DNA from: Candidatus Nitronereus thalassa
GTDB taxonomy: Bacteria > Nitrospirota > Nitrospiria > Nitrospirales > UBA8639
Direction: 5' to 3'
Assembly: GCF_032191465.1 (NCBI RefSeq)
Contig: NZ_JAQOUE010000001.1
Coordinates: 1,984,001-2,048,000 of the forward strand
Length of the DNA: 64,000 nucleotides
The notes beneath the pieces were generated by a model. It was not told where the DNA came from. It saw nothing but the letters and a program-made list of their open reading frames with translations, and searched no databases. Of this stretch, positions 1 through 8,491 are shown piece by piece. Position 1 is the first letter of the stretch. Every line of letters begins with the position of its first letter. The position numbers and the translations under genes were made by a program.

Positions 1-1338
1 ATGAATCGGCACCGCCGCACCTTTATTAATATCCCAGACCATAAACCCACCGAGGCGGGCAATTTTGGCGGGGTCCAAGGTTTGCACTTTCCCTGAATAG
101 GTCTTCGAGAAATCTGGCAACTGATACCCTTGGATCACATCCCGAGGATCTAAATATTGCAACGTATCCGACCGCACCAAGATGGGCATATCGGTATACG
201 CCGAACAGAAATCATGGTCATGCATGTTTTCATCAAAGATGATTTTACACGCCCCTAAGAATAACGCTCCATCCGTGGCCGGTCGCACCGGAATCCAGTA
301 ATCCGCCCGATACGCCGTGGGATTGTATTCCGGAGTAATGACCACACACCGGGCACCCCGCTCAATGCTCTCCAGCTTCCAGTGGGCTTCCGGCATCTTG
401 TTTTCTACGAAGTTCTTCCCCCAGCTGGTATTCAACTTCGAAAACCGCATGTCGTTCATGTCGACGTCAGAGGCCTGGATACCGCACCAGAACGGATGGG
501 CTGGGTTTTGGTCCCCATGCCAGGTATAGTTCGACCAATACCGGCCACCCTGAGCTTGGTTGGGTTGGACTTTCCGAATGTAGGTGTCGAGCAATGCCCC
601 GCACCCTCCGTTCATCCGGGTGATCCCCATCTTCCCGATCACGCCCAAAATCGGCATCCCAGCCCGGAACTTCATACACCGGACACCAGAGCCTTTGGAC
701 ATTTCAATCATTTCCGGGGGATAGCCTTGCTCCCGCAACCGACGGGCCCCGGCTTCGCCACTGTACCGCTCGGCAATGATCAACATCGCCTTGGCGATAT
801 AGGTAAACGCCGTATCCCAACTCACCCGCAACATGTCATCGAGATATCGGGCATTGAATTTATATTTGCTCATCACGTCTGGCGTGAATTCGGGGCTCCC
901 CGCATCCATCCAGGCTTTCCAGCCACGCCGCATCAACGGGCCCTTCAACCGATACGGGCCATACACCCGTCGGTGCATCGTGTAGCCCTTCAAGCACATC
1001 CGAGGATTGTGCGCGAACGTGCCGCGATTGCCGTAGAGATCTTCATAGGTTTGGTGATCGTAGTTTTGCTCCACCCGCATCACCACGCCGTTCCGGACGA
1101 AGGCCCGAATCCGGCAGGCATGGGTATCGTTCGGGGAACAACACCAGGTAAAGGATGAATCATAGCGGTACTGATCGTGGTACACCCGCTCCCAGGCACG
1201 GTCCGGATACTCACCCAGTGGATTGCCCACTTCGATGACCGGCTGTAACGCCGTCAACGCCAACGCCTTATCGGCCAACGCCACGGCAGCCACCGTCCCC
1301 GTGGTGACCTTTAAAAACTGTCTTCTAGAAAGAAACAT
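1..1338 (-). CDS. nxrA: Nitrite oxidoreductase alpha subunit NxrA, N-terminal 446 residues (3' end outside window)
   Basis: Catalytic molybdenum subunit of nitrite oxidoreductase, which oxidises nitrite to nitrate on the outer face of the cytoplasmic membrane in Nitrospira. The start at 1338 has a perfect GAGGAGG ribosome site at 1347-1353, 8 nt away. The N terminus SRRQFLKVTTG resembles a Tat signal. At about residues 68-76 the motif CSPNDTHAC supplies a C-x3-D-x3-C set, and a further Cys lies in NPRMCLKGY. Together they fit the N-terminal [4Fe-4S] site of type II DMSO reductase family enzymes, with Asp at one ligand position. Strings such as TWHGDQNPAHPFWCG and DMNDMRFSKLNTSWGKNF are typical of the NxrA/NarG-like family. 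The frame stays open to base 1, so about 60% of the usual ~1,150 residues is missing. NxrB would be expected beyond the left edge. Family assignment is strong; the subgroup (Nitrospira periplasmic NXR) is inferred from motifs. Confidence 0.93.
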   Translation of the reverse strand, partial: MFLSRRQFLKVTTGTVAAVALADKALALTALQPVIEVGNPLGEYPDRAWERVYHDQYRYDSSFTWCCSPNDTHACRIRAFVRNGVVMRVEQNYDHQTYEDLYGNRGTFAHNPRMCLKGYTMHRRVYGPYRLKGPLMRRGWKAWMDAGSPEFTPDVMSKYKFNARYLDDMLRVSWDTAFTYIAKAMLIIAERYSGEAGARRLREQGYPPEMIEMSKGSGVRCMKFRAGMPILGVIGKMGITRMNGGCGALLDTYIRKVQPNQAQGGRYWSNYTWHGDQNPAHPFWCGIQASDVDMNDMRFSKLNTSWGKNFVENKMPEAHWKLESIERGARCVVITPEYNPTAYRADYWIPVRPATDGALFLGACKIIFDENMHDHDFCSAYTDMPILVRSDTLQYLDPRDVIQGYQLPDFSKTYSGKVQTLDPAKIARLGGFMVWDINKGAAVPIH

Positions 1339-1344
1339 TGCAGA

Positions 1345-1422
1345 TACCTCCTCGTGTAAAGGCTGCCTCATTACAGCCTAACGTGGAATACGTTAAACAT
1401 AAAAAAGTCCCTTTGACAGGGA
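1345..1422 (-). promoter_or_regulatory. Structured nxrA leader: terminator-like hairpin, palindrome, second hairpin, Shine-Dalgarno
   Basis: Read on the minus strand toward nxrA there are four elements in order. First is a hairpin TCCCT-GTCAA-AGGGA (1408-1422) followed by C and six T (1402-1407), which has the form of an intrinsic terminator or attenuator. Second is a perfect inverted repeat AACGT-N5-ACGTT (1380-1394). Third is a hairpin AGGCTG-N8-CAGCCT (1360-1379). Last is the Shine-Dalgarno GAGGAGG (1347-1353). The pairing is read directly from the sequence; a regulatory role is inferred. Confidence 0.5.
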
Positions 1423-2027
1423 AACGCTAACCTTACCACCTCCCCTCTGCTGAACTTCGTTTGTTTTTAATGTAAAAATCATCATGAATCTACCAAATAA
1501 ATATAGTTACTAATCAAGCAAATATTGAGCCATACAAAACACCAATGCCTTTTAATCATAACTTGTTGAATTAAAATACTAAATCATGATTTCTCACATA
1601 TGAAGACTTTAATAATATGTTTCCAAAAGGTACCATCACATTTTATAAATTTTCCACCAATACGGTAATATTTAAGTGTTCTTATACAACAAAAATACAA
1701 TTTTAATTCATAAAAACAATTAGTTAAGAATATTCTACAAAAAGTAATTTCAATATAAGAAAATGAAAATAATAAGACACATTCTATTGATTACTTTTGG
1801 TAACATTAAGAGATTAACCTATTAAGATATTGAAACAAATTAAATTTTTAAAATAATGCACACAAAAATTCGTTAATGATTTTGAAATTTCATAAATGAA
1901 ACAGATAAATTGTAGGAGAAGTGAATATTCAATCGTTAAACCACAAATTGTTACTGAAAGGTAGCAAATTAAAAACCAGTAAATAACCCATTCCTATTCA
2001 GGTTACCTAGAACCATGCAAGACTATC
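1423..2027. other. AT-rich intergenic region upstream of nxrA
   Basis: About 600 bases without a credible gene, strikingly AT-rich compared with the flanking genes and full of A and T runs. It lies upstream of nxrA on the minus strand and downstream of the 2028-3065 gene. I see no convincing -35/-10 or sigma-54 element, although promoter sequences for nxrA probably lie here. The composition suggests curved or protein-bound promoter DNA. Confidence 0.6.
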
Positions 2028-3065
2028 CTAGGACGGCTGAAAAATAGTCAATGGGACAGAATTCCATTTTCCAGCACCATTATTACTCTTAAATAATCCA
2101 CCGCCATTGGTCCCGCAATACAGAATTTTTGGATCTTTTGGATCCATGGCAAGGACCCGAATGTTTAAATTGCCCAAACCATCCTGCCGTGGCTCCCAAT
2201 TTAATCCGCCATCCAGGCTTTCAAAAATCCCTTCGCTGGTGCCCATATATAGATGAAGGGTATTTTGGGGATTTACCAACAAACTACTTACATAGGGGTC
2301 ACCTAGTCCTGTAACAATTTTTGTCCAAGACATTCCCTTATTGGAGGTCTTGAATAATCCCTTGGTAGTTCCAGCATAGACAGTCTTTGTATCAGAAGGA
2401 TCAATTAGGAGTTGATTCACCCCCAAGGCCATTGAGGCCATTTTGGCATCCCCCGGAACCAAGCCATTATTTATCTTGACCCAATTTTCCGACCCATCAA
2501 AACTGCGATACACCCCCCCACTCGTCCCCGCGTACATTATGTTGTGATGTTCTGGATCAATGGCCAAAGCCACCACAAAATTTATTTCATTCATGCCCCT
2601 CATGCGTTCGGTCCAGGATTCCCCGCCATCCAGACTTCGAAATATTCCAACAGTAGTGGCTGCAAACAATATTTGAGTATCCGCAGGATGAAAGACTAAC
2701 TGGTTCACATTGGCCGAAATAGTTCCTTTTTGAATACCCGCGTTACGAGGCAGCCAACGTCGTCCCCCATCAGGACTTTTGTACACCCCATCTGCCAATG
2801 TTCCCGCAAATACATTTGCCGGAAGAAGGGGGTCAATCACCAGATTCATCACTCGAATACGGCTCAACCCTTCGGTAAGCCGCTCCCAGCCCGCTCCTCC
2901 ATCACGAGTTTTATACACACCTTCTTCTGTCGCGACATATATGATGTTGGTTTTAGTTGGGTGGATGGCCACGGCCGCTACCCGATCACTGCGTTGGCTG
3001 CATCCACCAAAACCCAACATGGCCACGAGTGCCAGGAAGATCACATTGTGAACCATTCTTTCCAT
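2028..3065 (-). CDS. Lipoprotein with BNR/YCF48-type beta-propeller repeats
   Basis: A 345-residue predicted lipoprotein. The N terminus has a hydrophobic stretch ending in the lipobox GFGGC (Cys about residue 22). The rest holds about seven repeats with the BNR/sortilin-type signature, for example TRDGGAGWERL, SPDGGRRWLP, SLDGGESWTERM, TSNKGMSWTKI and SLDGGLNWEP, each followed by a strand such as ILFAATTVGIF or VYAGTTKGLF. This is the pattern of a WD40/YVTN/BNR-like propeller, as in YCF48-type assembly factors or secreted glycosidase-like proteins. No catalytic residues can be assigned. It starts 11 bp after the stop of the upstream lipocalin-like gene (3077-4255), so the two probably share a transcript. 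It may act as an envelope assembly or binding scaffold; its partner is unknown. Confidence 0.75.
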   Translation of the reverse strand: MERMVHNVIFLALVAMLGFGGCSQRSDRVAAVAIHPTKTNIIYVATEEGVYKTRDGGAGWERLTEGLSRIRVMNLVIDPLLPANVFAGTLADGVYKSPDGGRRWLPRNAGIQKGTISANVNQLVFHPADTQILFAATTVGIFRSLDGGESWTERMRGMNEINFVVALAIDPEHHNIMYAGTSGGVYRSFDGSENWVKINNGLVPGDAKMASMALGVNQLLIDPSDTKTVYAGTTKGLFKTSNKGMSWTKIVTGLGDPYVSSLLVNPQNTLHLYMGTSEGIFESLDGGLNWEPRQDGLGNLNIRVLAMDPKDPKILYCGTNGGGLFKSNNGAGKWNSVPLTIFQPS

Positions 3066-3076
3066 ATGACTCAGAA

Positions 3077-4255
3077 TTAATTCCTGTCCATCTTTAGCTG
3101 TCCAGCATATCCTGTAAGTTCCACATAGCCCCTGCCCTGAACGGATCTTCCCCTATGCTGCCCATTAACATCCACCGCACCTTCCCAATACGTCACATTC
3201 GTACTTTTAGTGGTTCTCAATTCCTGATTATCCAACACCGGGTGGATTTGAAGGGAGAGTTGAGCCGATGGCACCTTAAGAACCCACTGAGAAGGATACC
3301 GAGCCTGGGAATTAGGGCTTATCCAATATTTTTGAACCTCGATACCCACATCTTTCAACTGAAGATGTTGGGACCGCCCATCTGGAAAAATAAGTGTTCC
3401 ACTGGAAGCAGCATCGTAAGTTCCATCTTGCTTTCGCAAAAGGTAGACCATTAATTCCATCTGGGAGTCAAACTGCAAACTAAACCAGTCCCACCCAACT
3501 TGATCATCTCCTAATTCCCCAGACCCAAACTCATGATCCATCCAGCTTTGTCCGGAGACCTTCATGGCTTTGTCACCTACGGTCACCTGGCCCTTCGTCG
3601 CCAATCGAGTGAGAGAATAATAATGAGAAGCTTGCCCAGAATCCGCCCCTTTGCGACTGACACCCTCTTGGCCATGAATCACTGGAGCCTTTTCCAAATT
3701 CAGCTGGAGATCCAGCCCAAAGCCTCTCGCTGCAGCTCGAAGCTCAAAGACTTGATGATCGGGAGAAGCCGAGCGGACCGCCCATTGATCGATCCATACA
3801 TCGAGACGCCCTGTGTCAGCCCCAGCCTTTCCCAAACCGGCACGACTAAGTTTCTCCGCAATGTGAAACGTTTTGAGTTCTACATCCGTTAAGGCGAAAT
3901 GTGCAAAATACAATTGCGTCATGGCCCACCTAGAGGTCTTTTCCTGAACGTGCGGGAGATCAAGAGCTTTTCGAAAAAACGTGAGTTCATATCCAAAGCG
4001 TCGTCCCGCGTCAGAAAATAGATGGCCGGTGAAATACCACCATTCAAGACCATAGATGTCGTGAGAGCCATGATCACTAGGAAAAGAATAGATATAACCC
4101 GGTTCGGCTTGAACCCCCACTTGAGAGGGGGATGTAGGAAGGCCAATATCTGATACCGCGAAAATCGGAATCAGTCCCCCGAAAAAGAGGACTATCCCTA
4201 ACACAAGGGCGACAACCGTATCCTGATTCCAGCATCGCCGTTTCTCCCCTTTCAT
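3077..4255 (-). CDS. CrtC/AttH lipocalin-like secreted protein
   Basis: A 392-residue exported protein: basic start, then one hydrophobic segment (about residues 12-34). The mature part begins with the family signature DIYGLEWWYFTGHLF, followed by GYELTFFRK, and later GQSWMDHEFGSG and VGWDWFSLQFD. These match the lipocalin-like domains of the AttH/CrtC family (carotenoid 1,2-hydratase and 'secreted hydrolase' annotations). Members often sit next to lipoprotein-export-type ABC transporters, but no such transporter adjoins it here. The start at 4255 is supported by GGAGT four nt upstream. It is divergent from the Lon-N gene at 4419 and cotranscribed with the BNR lipoprotein. Substrate unknown; a hydratase role is not implied. 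Confidence 0.8.
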   Translation of the reverse strand: MKGEKRRCWNQDTVVALVLGIVLFFGGLIPIFAVSDIGLPTSPSQVGVQAEPGYIYSFPSDHGSHDIYGLEWWYFTGHLFSDAGRRFGYELTFFRKALDLPHVQEKTSRWAMTQLYFAHFALTDVELKTFHIAEKLSRAGLGKAGADTGRLDVWIDQWAVRSASPDHQVFELRAAARGFGLDLQLNLEKAPVIHGQEGVSRKGADSGQASHYYSLTRLATKGQVTVGDKAMKVSGQSWMDHEFGSGELGDDQVGWDWFSLQFDSQMELMVYLLRKQDGTYDAASSGTLIFPDGRSQHLQLKDVGIEVQKYWISPNSQARYPSQWVLKVPSAQLSLQIHPVLDNQELRTTKSTNVTYWEGAVDVNGQHRGRSVQGRGYVELTGYAGQLKMDRN

Positions 4256-4383
4256 TCAGACTCCTTGCAATTTTGACTTATGGAACCGCGGCTGCTTATA
4301 GCCTGCCATTTGTGAACAGACAATCGCCTTTCCTCATGCGGGCATTCACGATTTCCCAGTAAGATGATTTCACTTATGTCACG

Positions 4384-4413
4384 TTGACAATGCTTAAAAA
4401 CCTTCGCTATCGT
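4384..4413 (+). promoter_or_regulatory. Sigma-70-type promoter of the Lon-N gene, apparently leaderless
   Basis: A perfect -35 TTGACA (4384-4389) is followed, after 17 or 18 bp, by CTATCG (4407-4412) or TATCGT (4408-4413). The ATG of the next gene is at 4419, only 5-6 bp after the -10. A normal start site would therefore give an mRNA with essentially no 5' leader. No Shine-Dalgarno is visible, which agrees. Confidence 0.55.
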
Positions 4414-4418
4414 ATCGA

Positions 4419-5093
4419 ATGCCTGAATTAGATCGAACAACATCTTCCGATTCGGATGTCTTTCCCATTCCAGACGTCATTCCTCTCTTTCCGCTTCCCA
4501 ATGTGGTGTTTTTTCCAAACACGTATTTGCCACTTCATATTTTCGAACCACGGTATCAGGAGATGATCACCGATGCCAGTCAGGTCGGCCAATGCATTGG
4601 CATGGTGCTGCTGAAGGACGGGTGGGAAAACGATTACTATGGCACGCCTCCGGTGTTTTCCCTTGGATGTGTAGGCCGAATCAAAAATGTTCAGCCGTTG
4701 GCGGATGGCCGATCGAATGTAATTCTCCAAGGATTATCCCGTTTCGATATTGAAGAAGAGTTTTTTGATACCAGCTATCGACGAGCCAAAATCTCCCTTC
4801 GCCCCAGCGAAACGTTTGAAGGACCGATCGAACCCGGCCTTCGATTAGGCCTGACGAAACTTGCCTTGGAATATCTACGGGCCCGCAAAGCGCAAGAACT
4901 CTGCAAATTGATTACCGCACAATCCATATTGGACACGGTGCTGATAAATAGCTTATCTTCGTGTTTAGATTTTACGCCATTTGAGAAACAGTTTTTATTA
5001 GAATCCGAAAGCTTGCAGCAACAAACTCGCCGCCTTATTGACCTGCTTCGATTTAAACTCGACGCGCAACAGCATTCTCAAGAGTTGGACTAA
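4419..5093 (+). CDS. Lon N-terminal (LON substrate-binding) domain protein
   Basis: A 224-residue stand-alone LON-domain protein. The N-terminal signature IPLFPLPNVVFFPNTYLPLH and IFEPRY, then IGMVLLKDG and GCVGRIKNVQPLADGR, are typical of the substrate-recognition domain of Lon protease. The ATPase and protease domains are absent. In other bacteria such proteins are of uncertain role, perhaps quality-control adaptors. The C-terminal helical part (from about residue 140) fits the helical extension of the family. The stop overlaps the start of the ABC ATPase by one base (TAATG), so translation is probably coupled. Confidence 0.85.
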   Translation: MPELDRTTSSDSDVFPIPDVIPLFPLPNVVFFPNTYLPLHIFEPRYQEMITDASQVGQCIGMVLLKDGWENDYYGTPPVFSLGCVGRIKNVQPLADGRSNVILQGLSRFDIEEEFFDTSYRRAKISLRPSETFEGPIEPGLRLGLTKLALEYLRARKAQELCKLITAQSILDTVLINSLSSCLDFTPFEKQFLLESESLQQQTRRLIDLLRFKLDAQQHSQELD

Positions 5094-6064
5094 TGCATCC
5101 CGCCATAGAAGCCAAAAGCTTGGGGAAGACCTACGGGTCTGTCACCGCCATTCACAACCTCTCCCTCACCATAAACACCGGGGAAATTTTTGGTCTTCTT
5201 GGACCCAACGGCGCGGGGAAAAGCACAACACTTCGAATTTTGATCACGGTCCTCCAACCCACAACCGGTACCGCCACTGTGCTTGGCCATGATGTCGCGA
5301 AAGAACCGGACACAGTCCGCAGCCTTATTGGATATGTACCCCAGGAGCGGGCCATTGATCGATTCCTCACCGGACGTGAGCATCTCGAGCTTTTAGGAGA
5401 CTTGTATCATTTACCTAAAGCCCAGGCCCACCAACGAATCGCAGAATTGCTCAAATTAGTAAATCTGGAAGAGCAAGCCGACCGACCCGCGAAAACTTAT
5501 TCTGGCGGAATGAAACGTAAACTGGATATCGCCTGTGGTTTATTGCCCAATCCAAAAATTGTGTTCCTCGATGAACCGACTCTTGGCCTGGATGTCCAAA
5601 GCCGCCTTCGCATATGGGATTATATCCGTCAATTGCGAGAACAGGGAATCACCATCGTGATGACGACGAACTACTTAGAAGAAGCCGATCAGCTCTGCGA
5701 TCGACTAGCCATTATTGACGGAGGAAAGATTAAAGTCGTGGGGTCTCCCAAGGACCTCAAGGCGGGATTGGGAGGCGACCGGCTGACCTTGACCGTTCAA
5801 GAAAGCCAGCTTGAAAAACTGGATCAGCTTAGCCAAGAGGTCAAAACGCTTCCCTTCGTTCGAGACATACGCAGAAATGAAAATGGTTTGGATATCCGCG
5901 TCGAGTCACCAGAGAAATCGCTGCAGGGTGTTCTTGAAGTCGCCAATCGCATGAATTGCCAAGTGGAGGGCATTGAATATCATCGCCCACGCTTAGATGA
6001 CGTGTTTGTCTCATTCACCGGCCATGCTTTAAAAGGGGAATATCCAGAAGTGGTGGAGGAGTAA
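5093..6064 (+). CDS. ABC-2 type transporter ATP-binding protein (DrrA-like)
   Basis: A 323-residue ATPase subunit of an ABC exporter. Walker A is GLLGPNGAGKST (about residues 35-46), the signature motif is YSGGMKRKLDIA, Walker B is KIVFLDEPTLGLD and the H-loop region reads MTTNYLEEADQLCDR. In the switch region Asn replaces the usual His (TTNYLEEA rather than TTHYLEEA), an oddity worth noting. The C-terminal ~90 residues form the DrrA-type extension, with HRPRLDDVFVSFTGH near the end. It pairs with the permease at 6097. The exported substrate cannot be read from the sequence; families of this type export drugs, lipids or polysaccharides. Confidence 0.92.
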   Translation: MHPAIEAKSLGKTYGSVTAIHNLSLTINTGEIFGLLGPNGAGKSTTLRILITVLQPTTGTATVLGHDVAKEPDTVRSLIGYVPQERAIDRFLTGREHLELLGDLYHLPKAQAHQRIAELLKLVNLEEQADRPAKTYSGGMKRKLDIACGLLPNPKIVFLDEPTLGLDVQSRLRIWDYIRQLREQGITIVMTTNYLEEADQLCDRLAIIDGGKIKVVGSPKDLKAGLGGDRLTLTVQESQLEKLDQLSQEVKTLPFVRDIRRNENGLDIRVESPEKSLQGVLEVANRMNCQVEGIEYHRPRLDDVFVSFTGHALKGEYPEVVEE

Positions 6065-6096
6065 AGCTTTCCTCCACAAGACGAAAAACAACCATC

Positions 6097-6882
6097 ATGA
6101 ACTTTCCACACTACAAACAAGAAGTCCTGGCTTTGACCCTGCGGTGGGTTCGACGCCTCAGTCGAGAAAAATTCAGCATGCTGTTTACACTGGTGCAACC
6201 CATGCTGTTCTGGCTGATATTTTTTGGGAGTCTTTTTCAACGTGCGGCTGATATCCAAGTGCTACAGGCCCCCAATTATATGAGTTTCCTCGCCGGGGGT
6301 GTTGTGGTGATGACGGTCTTGAATAATGGGTTGGCCGGAGGGGTCGACCTTCTGTTCGATAAAGAGAATGGATTTTTGGAGCGCATGATGTCGACGCCCA
6401 TTCATCGCACCTCGGTTATTCTCAGCCGCTACCTGTTTGTGATGGCGATTACGGGTATGCAGATCTTAGTGATTTTGGGCATTGCTTTCCTCTTTGGCGT
6501 TCGCCCTGAAACCGGCCTGTTAGGAATTGCCGTCATTTTGGTCATTGGCATGTTGTTCGGGGTTGGCCTCACGGCGATTTCCATGGCAATGGCCTTTTCC
6601 GTCAAAAGTCATGGCGATTTTTTCTCGATGCTGGGCTTTCTGTCTTTGCCAATGATTTTTCTCAGTTCCGCATTGGTCCCCTTATCGGCTATGCCTGGAT
6701 GGATGCAAGCGATGGCCTTTTTGAACCCGATGACTTGGGTGATTGATGCCGTTCGTCCCCTGATTATTACAGGATGGGAAGCCGCCATCCCGCAAGTCGC
6801 CATGGCATTGGGGATCCTGGCTATCTTCGATGCCATTTGCCTGTACGGCGGAGCCAAAGCGTTTCGGCGGGCTATTGGGTAA
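6097..6882 (+). CDS. ABC-2 type transporter permease (DrrB-like)
   Basis: A 261-residue integral membrane permease with about six hydrophobic segments. It contains the ABC-2 family signature SSALVPLSAMPGWMQAMAFLNP near residues 185-210 in the DrrB/NodJ style, and FDKENGFLERMMSTPIHR in the cytoplasmic loop that contacts the ATPase. It lies 32 bp after the ATPase gene and clearly forms one transporter with it. Substrate unknown. Confidence 0.9.
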   Translation: MNFPHYKQEVLALTLRWVRRLSREKFSMLFTLVQPMLFWLIFFGSLFQRAADIQVLQAPNYMSFLAGGVVVMTVLNNGLAGGVDLLFDKENGFLERMMSTPIHRTSVILSRYLFVMAITGMQILVILGIAFLFGVRPETGLLGIAVILVIGMLFGVGLTAISMAMAFSVKSHGDFFSMLGFLSLPMIFLSSALVPLSAMPGWMQAMAFLNPMTWVIDAVRPLIITGWEAAIPQVAMALGILAIFDAICLYGGAKAFRRAIG

Positions 6883-6902
6883 TTCAGTGCGAGTAGTGCG
6901 AA

Positions 6903-7772
6903 ATGAAGAACCAGTCGTTGGCTTGCGCTGAATTTTCAGAAAGTCAGATCCACGCCCTCATCCACCTGCTGTCTGACCCAGACCACCATATTGCACAAAC
7001 CATTCATGACCAACTGGTATCTATTGGCCATCCCGCCCTGCCTCTTCTGGGCCTGGCTGAGAGGAACCAAGAAAACCCCATCCTATTAGATCGCCTCAGC
7101 TCCGTCATCGCCGACATCCGGTTCACAGATGTCGAACACGCATTCCAAGCTCTCACGACTTCTTCAACTGAAGAAGTCAATTTAGAAGCCGGTGCGTTTC
7201 TCATTGCACGCACGGCTTACCCAGACCTAGAAGTCCAATCCTATCAACGCCAAATCGAGGACATAGCCAACATTTTGAAACAACGGTGCGAACCCGGCCT
7301 CGCTCCCAGACAGGCCATTCAAACCATCAACCAACACATGTTCGTTGAACTGGGATTCAAAGGGAACATCCAAGATTATTACAATCCCAATAATAGTTTT
7401 TTGCACCAGGTTCTGGACCACCGTATAGGCATTCCCATTAGTTTATCCGTGCTGTACCTGTTGATCGCTCAACGCCTCAATGTCCCGGTAGTCGGAGTGG
7501 GCATGCCCGGCCATTTCATGGTGCGGTTAAAAGCAGAGCCCGTGTTTATCGATTGCTTCAATCAAGGAGTGGTCCTCTCGGAAAAAGACTGTGCGAAATT
7601 TTTAGATAAATATGGAGTCGACTTTGATAGCCACTATTTGGATCCTGTCTCAAACAACCAAATACTCGCCCGGATGATTCGAAACCTTGTGGCCATTTAT
7701 CAGAAACGAGACGAGAGCAACCTGGCCGAACAATTCACTCGGCTCTTGAACATTGTGGAACCTCGTGAATGA
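6903..7772 (+). CDS. SirB1/transglutaminase-like family protein
   Basis: A 289-residue protein of the SirB1 family (transglutaminase-like fold). The first ~110 residues are helical and HEAT-like. The core motif is FKGNIQDYYNPNNSFLHQVL followed by GIPISLSVLYLLIAQRLNVPV and GVGMPGHFMVRLK, which is the typical SirB1 signature. The usual transglutaminase Cys is replaced by Ser in ISLSVLYL, as in much of this family, so enzymatic activity is doubtful. Its stop overlaps the start of the next gene by 4 bp (ATGA), indicating coupling. Confidence 0.82.
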   Translation: MKNQSLACAEFSESQIHALIHLLSDPDHHIAQTIHDQLVSIGHPALPLLGLAERNQENPILLDRLSSVIADIRFTDVEHAFQALTTSSTEEVNLEAGAFLIARTAYPDLEVQSYQRQIEDIANILKQRCEPGLAPRQAIQTINQHMFVELGFKGNIQDYYNPNNSFLHQVLDHRIGIPISLSVLYLLIAQRLNVPVVGVGMPGHFMVRLKAEPVFIDCFNQGVVLSEKDCAKFLDKYGVDFDSHYLDPVSNNQILARMIRNLVAIYQKRDESNLAEQFTRLLNIVEPRE

Positions 7773-8452
7773 ATTCCTGCAATCACATCACACCACCCAA
7801 ACCAGATTGCCCGATTCCCAGATCCATAGCGAACCACCGAGGGCAGGCCAATATCACATCGGTGCTCCTCCTCCTGATTGTCATCGTCGGGTCGGTATGG
7901 ACCTGGAACCATCTCGACTTTGATACGCAGGATTTCATCATCGATGAAGTTCTGCCCATTGTCTTTTTATGCTTTGTCGCCACCCTTGGGATCTGGCTAA
8001 GTATCAGAAATTTTAAGCGCAGTAAAAATAAACTCAAGCGTCGAGACGTCTTAATTGAGCGATTCAAGCAGGAAAAGTCCCCAAGAAAACGTTTTGACTT
8101 GGCCATCGAATTGATCGAACTGAACAACTACAAACCCGATGGATTAGAAAGCATCTCAAAGGATATTGCCGAAGTGCTCATCCACACCTTCAAGCGCTCC
8201 CTTGGTGATAAACAGCATCGAATCAAAGGCATGGCCGCCAGCCACCTTGGAGTCATTCAACATCGAGAGAGCGTTCCGCTTCTTATGAAAGCTTTGGAGG
8301 ACGATTTTGCCTATGTCCGCAGCAGTGCCGCGCTGGCATTAGGACGGATGCGCGCCACCGAAGCCAAAGCCAAGCTGGAATATACGATGAAGGAAGATTG
8401 GGATCAGACCGTCCGCAGTCGGTCGAGAGAAGCAGTGGAAAGGATGAGTTAG
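7769..8452 (+). CDS. Membrane-anchored HEAT-repeat protein
   Basis: A 227-residue protein. Two hydrophobic segments lie near residues 30-47 and 55-75, followed by a basic linker (NFKRSKNKLKRRD). The C-terminal part has HEAT/PBS-lyase-type repeats, for example IKGMAASHLGVIQHRESVPLLMK and VRSSAALALGRMRATEAKAKL. HEAT repeats of this kind are protein-binding scaffolds. It overlaps the SirB1-like gene by 4 bp and ends the run that starts at 4419. Function unknown. Confidence 0.7.
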   Translation: MNSCNHITPPKPDCPIPRSIANHRGQANITSVLLLLIVIVGSVWTWNHLDFDTQDFIIDEVLPIVFLCFVATLGIWLSIRNFKRSKNKLKRRDVLIERFKQEKSPRKRFDLAIELIELNNYKPDGLESISKDIAEVLIHTFKRSLGDKQHRIKGMAASHLGVIQHRESVPLLMKALEDDFAYVRSSAALALGRMRATEAKAKLEYTMKEDWDQTVRSRSREAVERMS

Positions 8453-8491
8453 AGGGAAAGGCGCATGTTCGACGAAATCAGGAGCCTCGCC

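Noticed and set aside
382-1158. A 258-residue plus-strand open frame
   Set aside because: It is fully antisense to nxrA, whose family motifs are clear. No ribosome site or domain supports the antisense frame.
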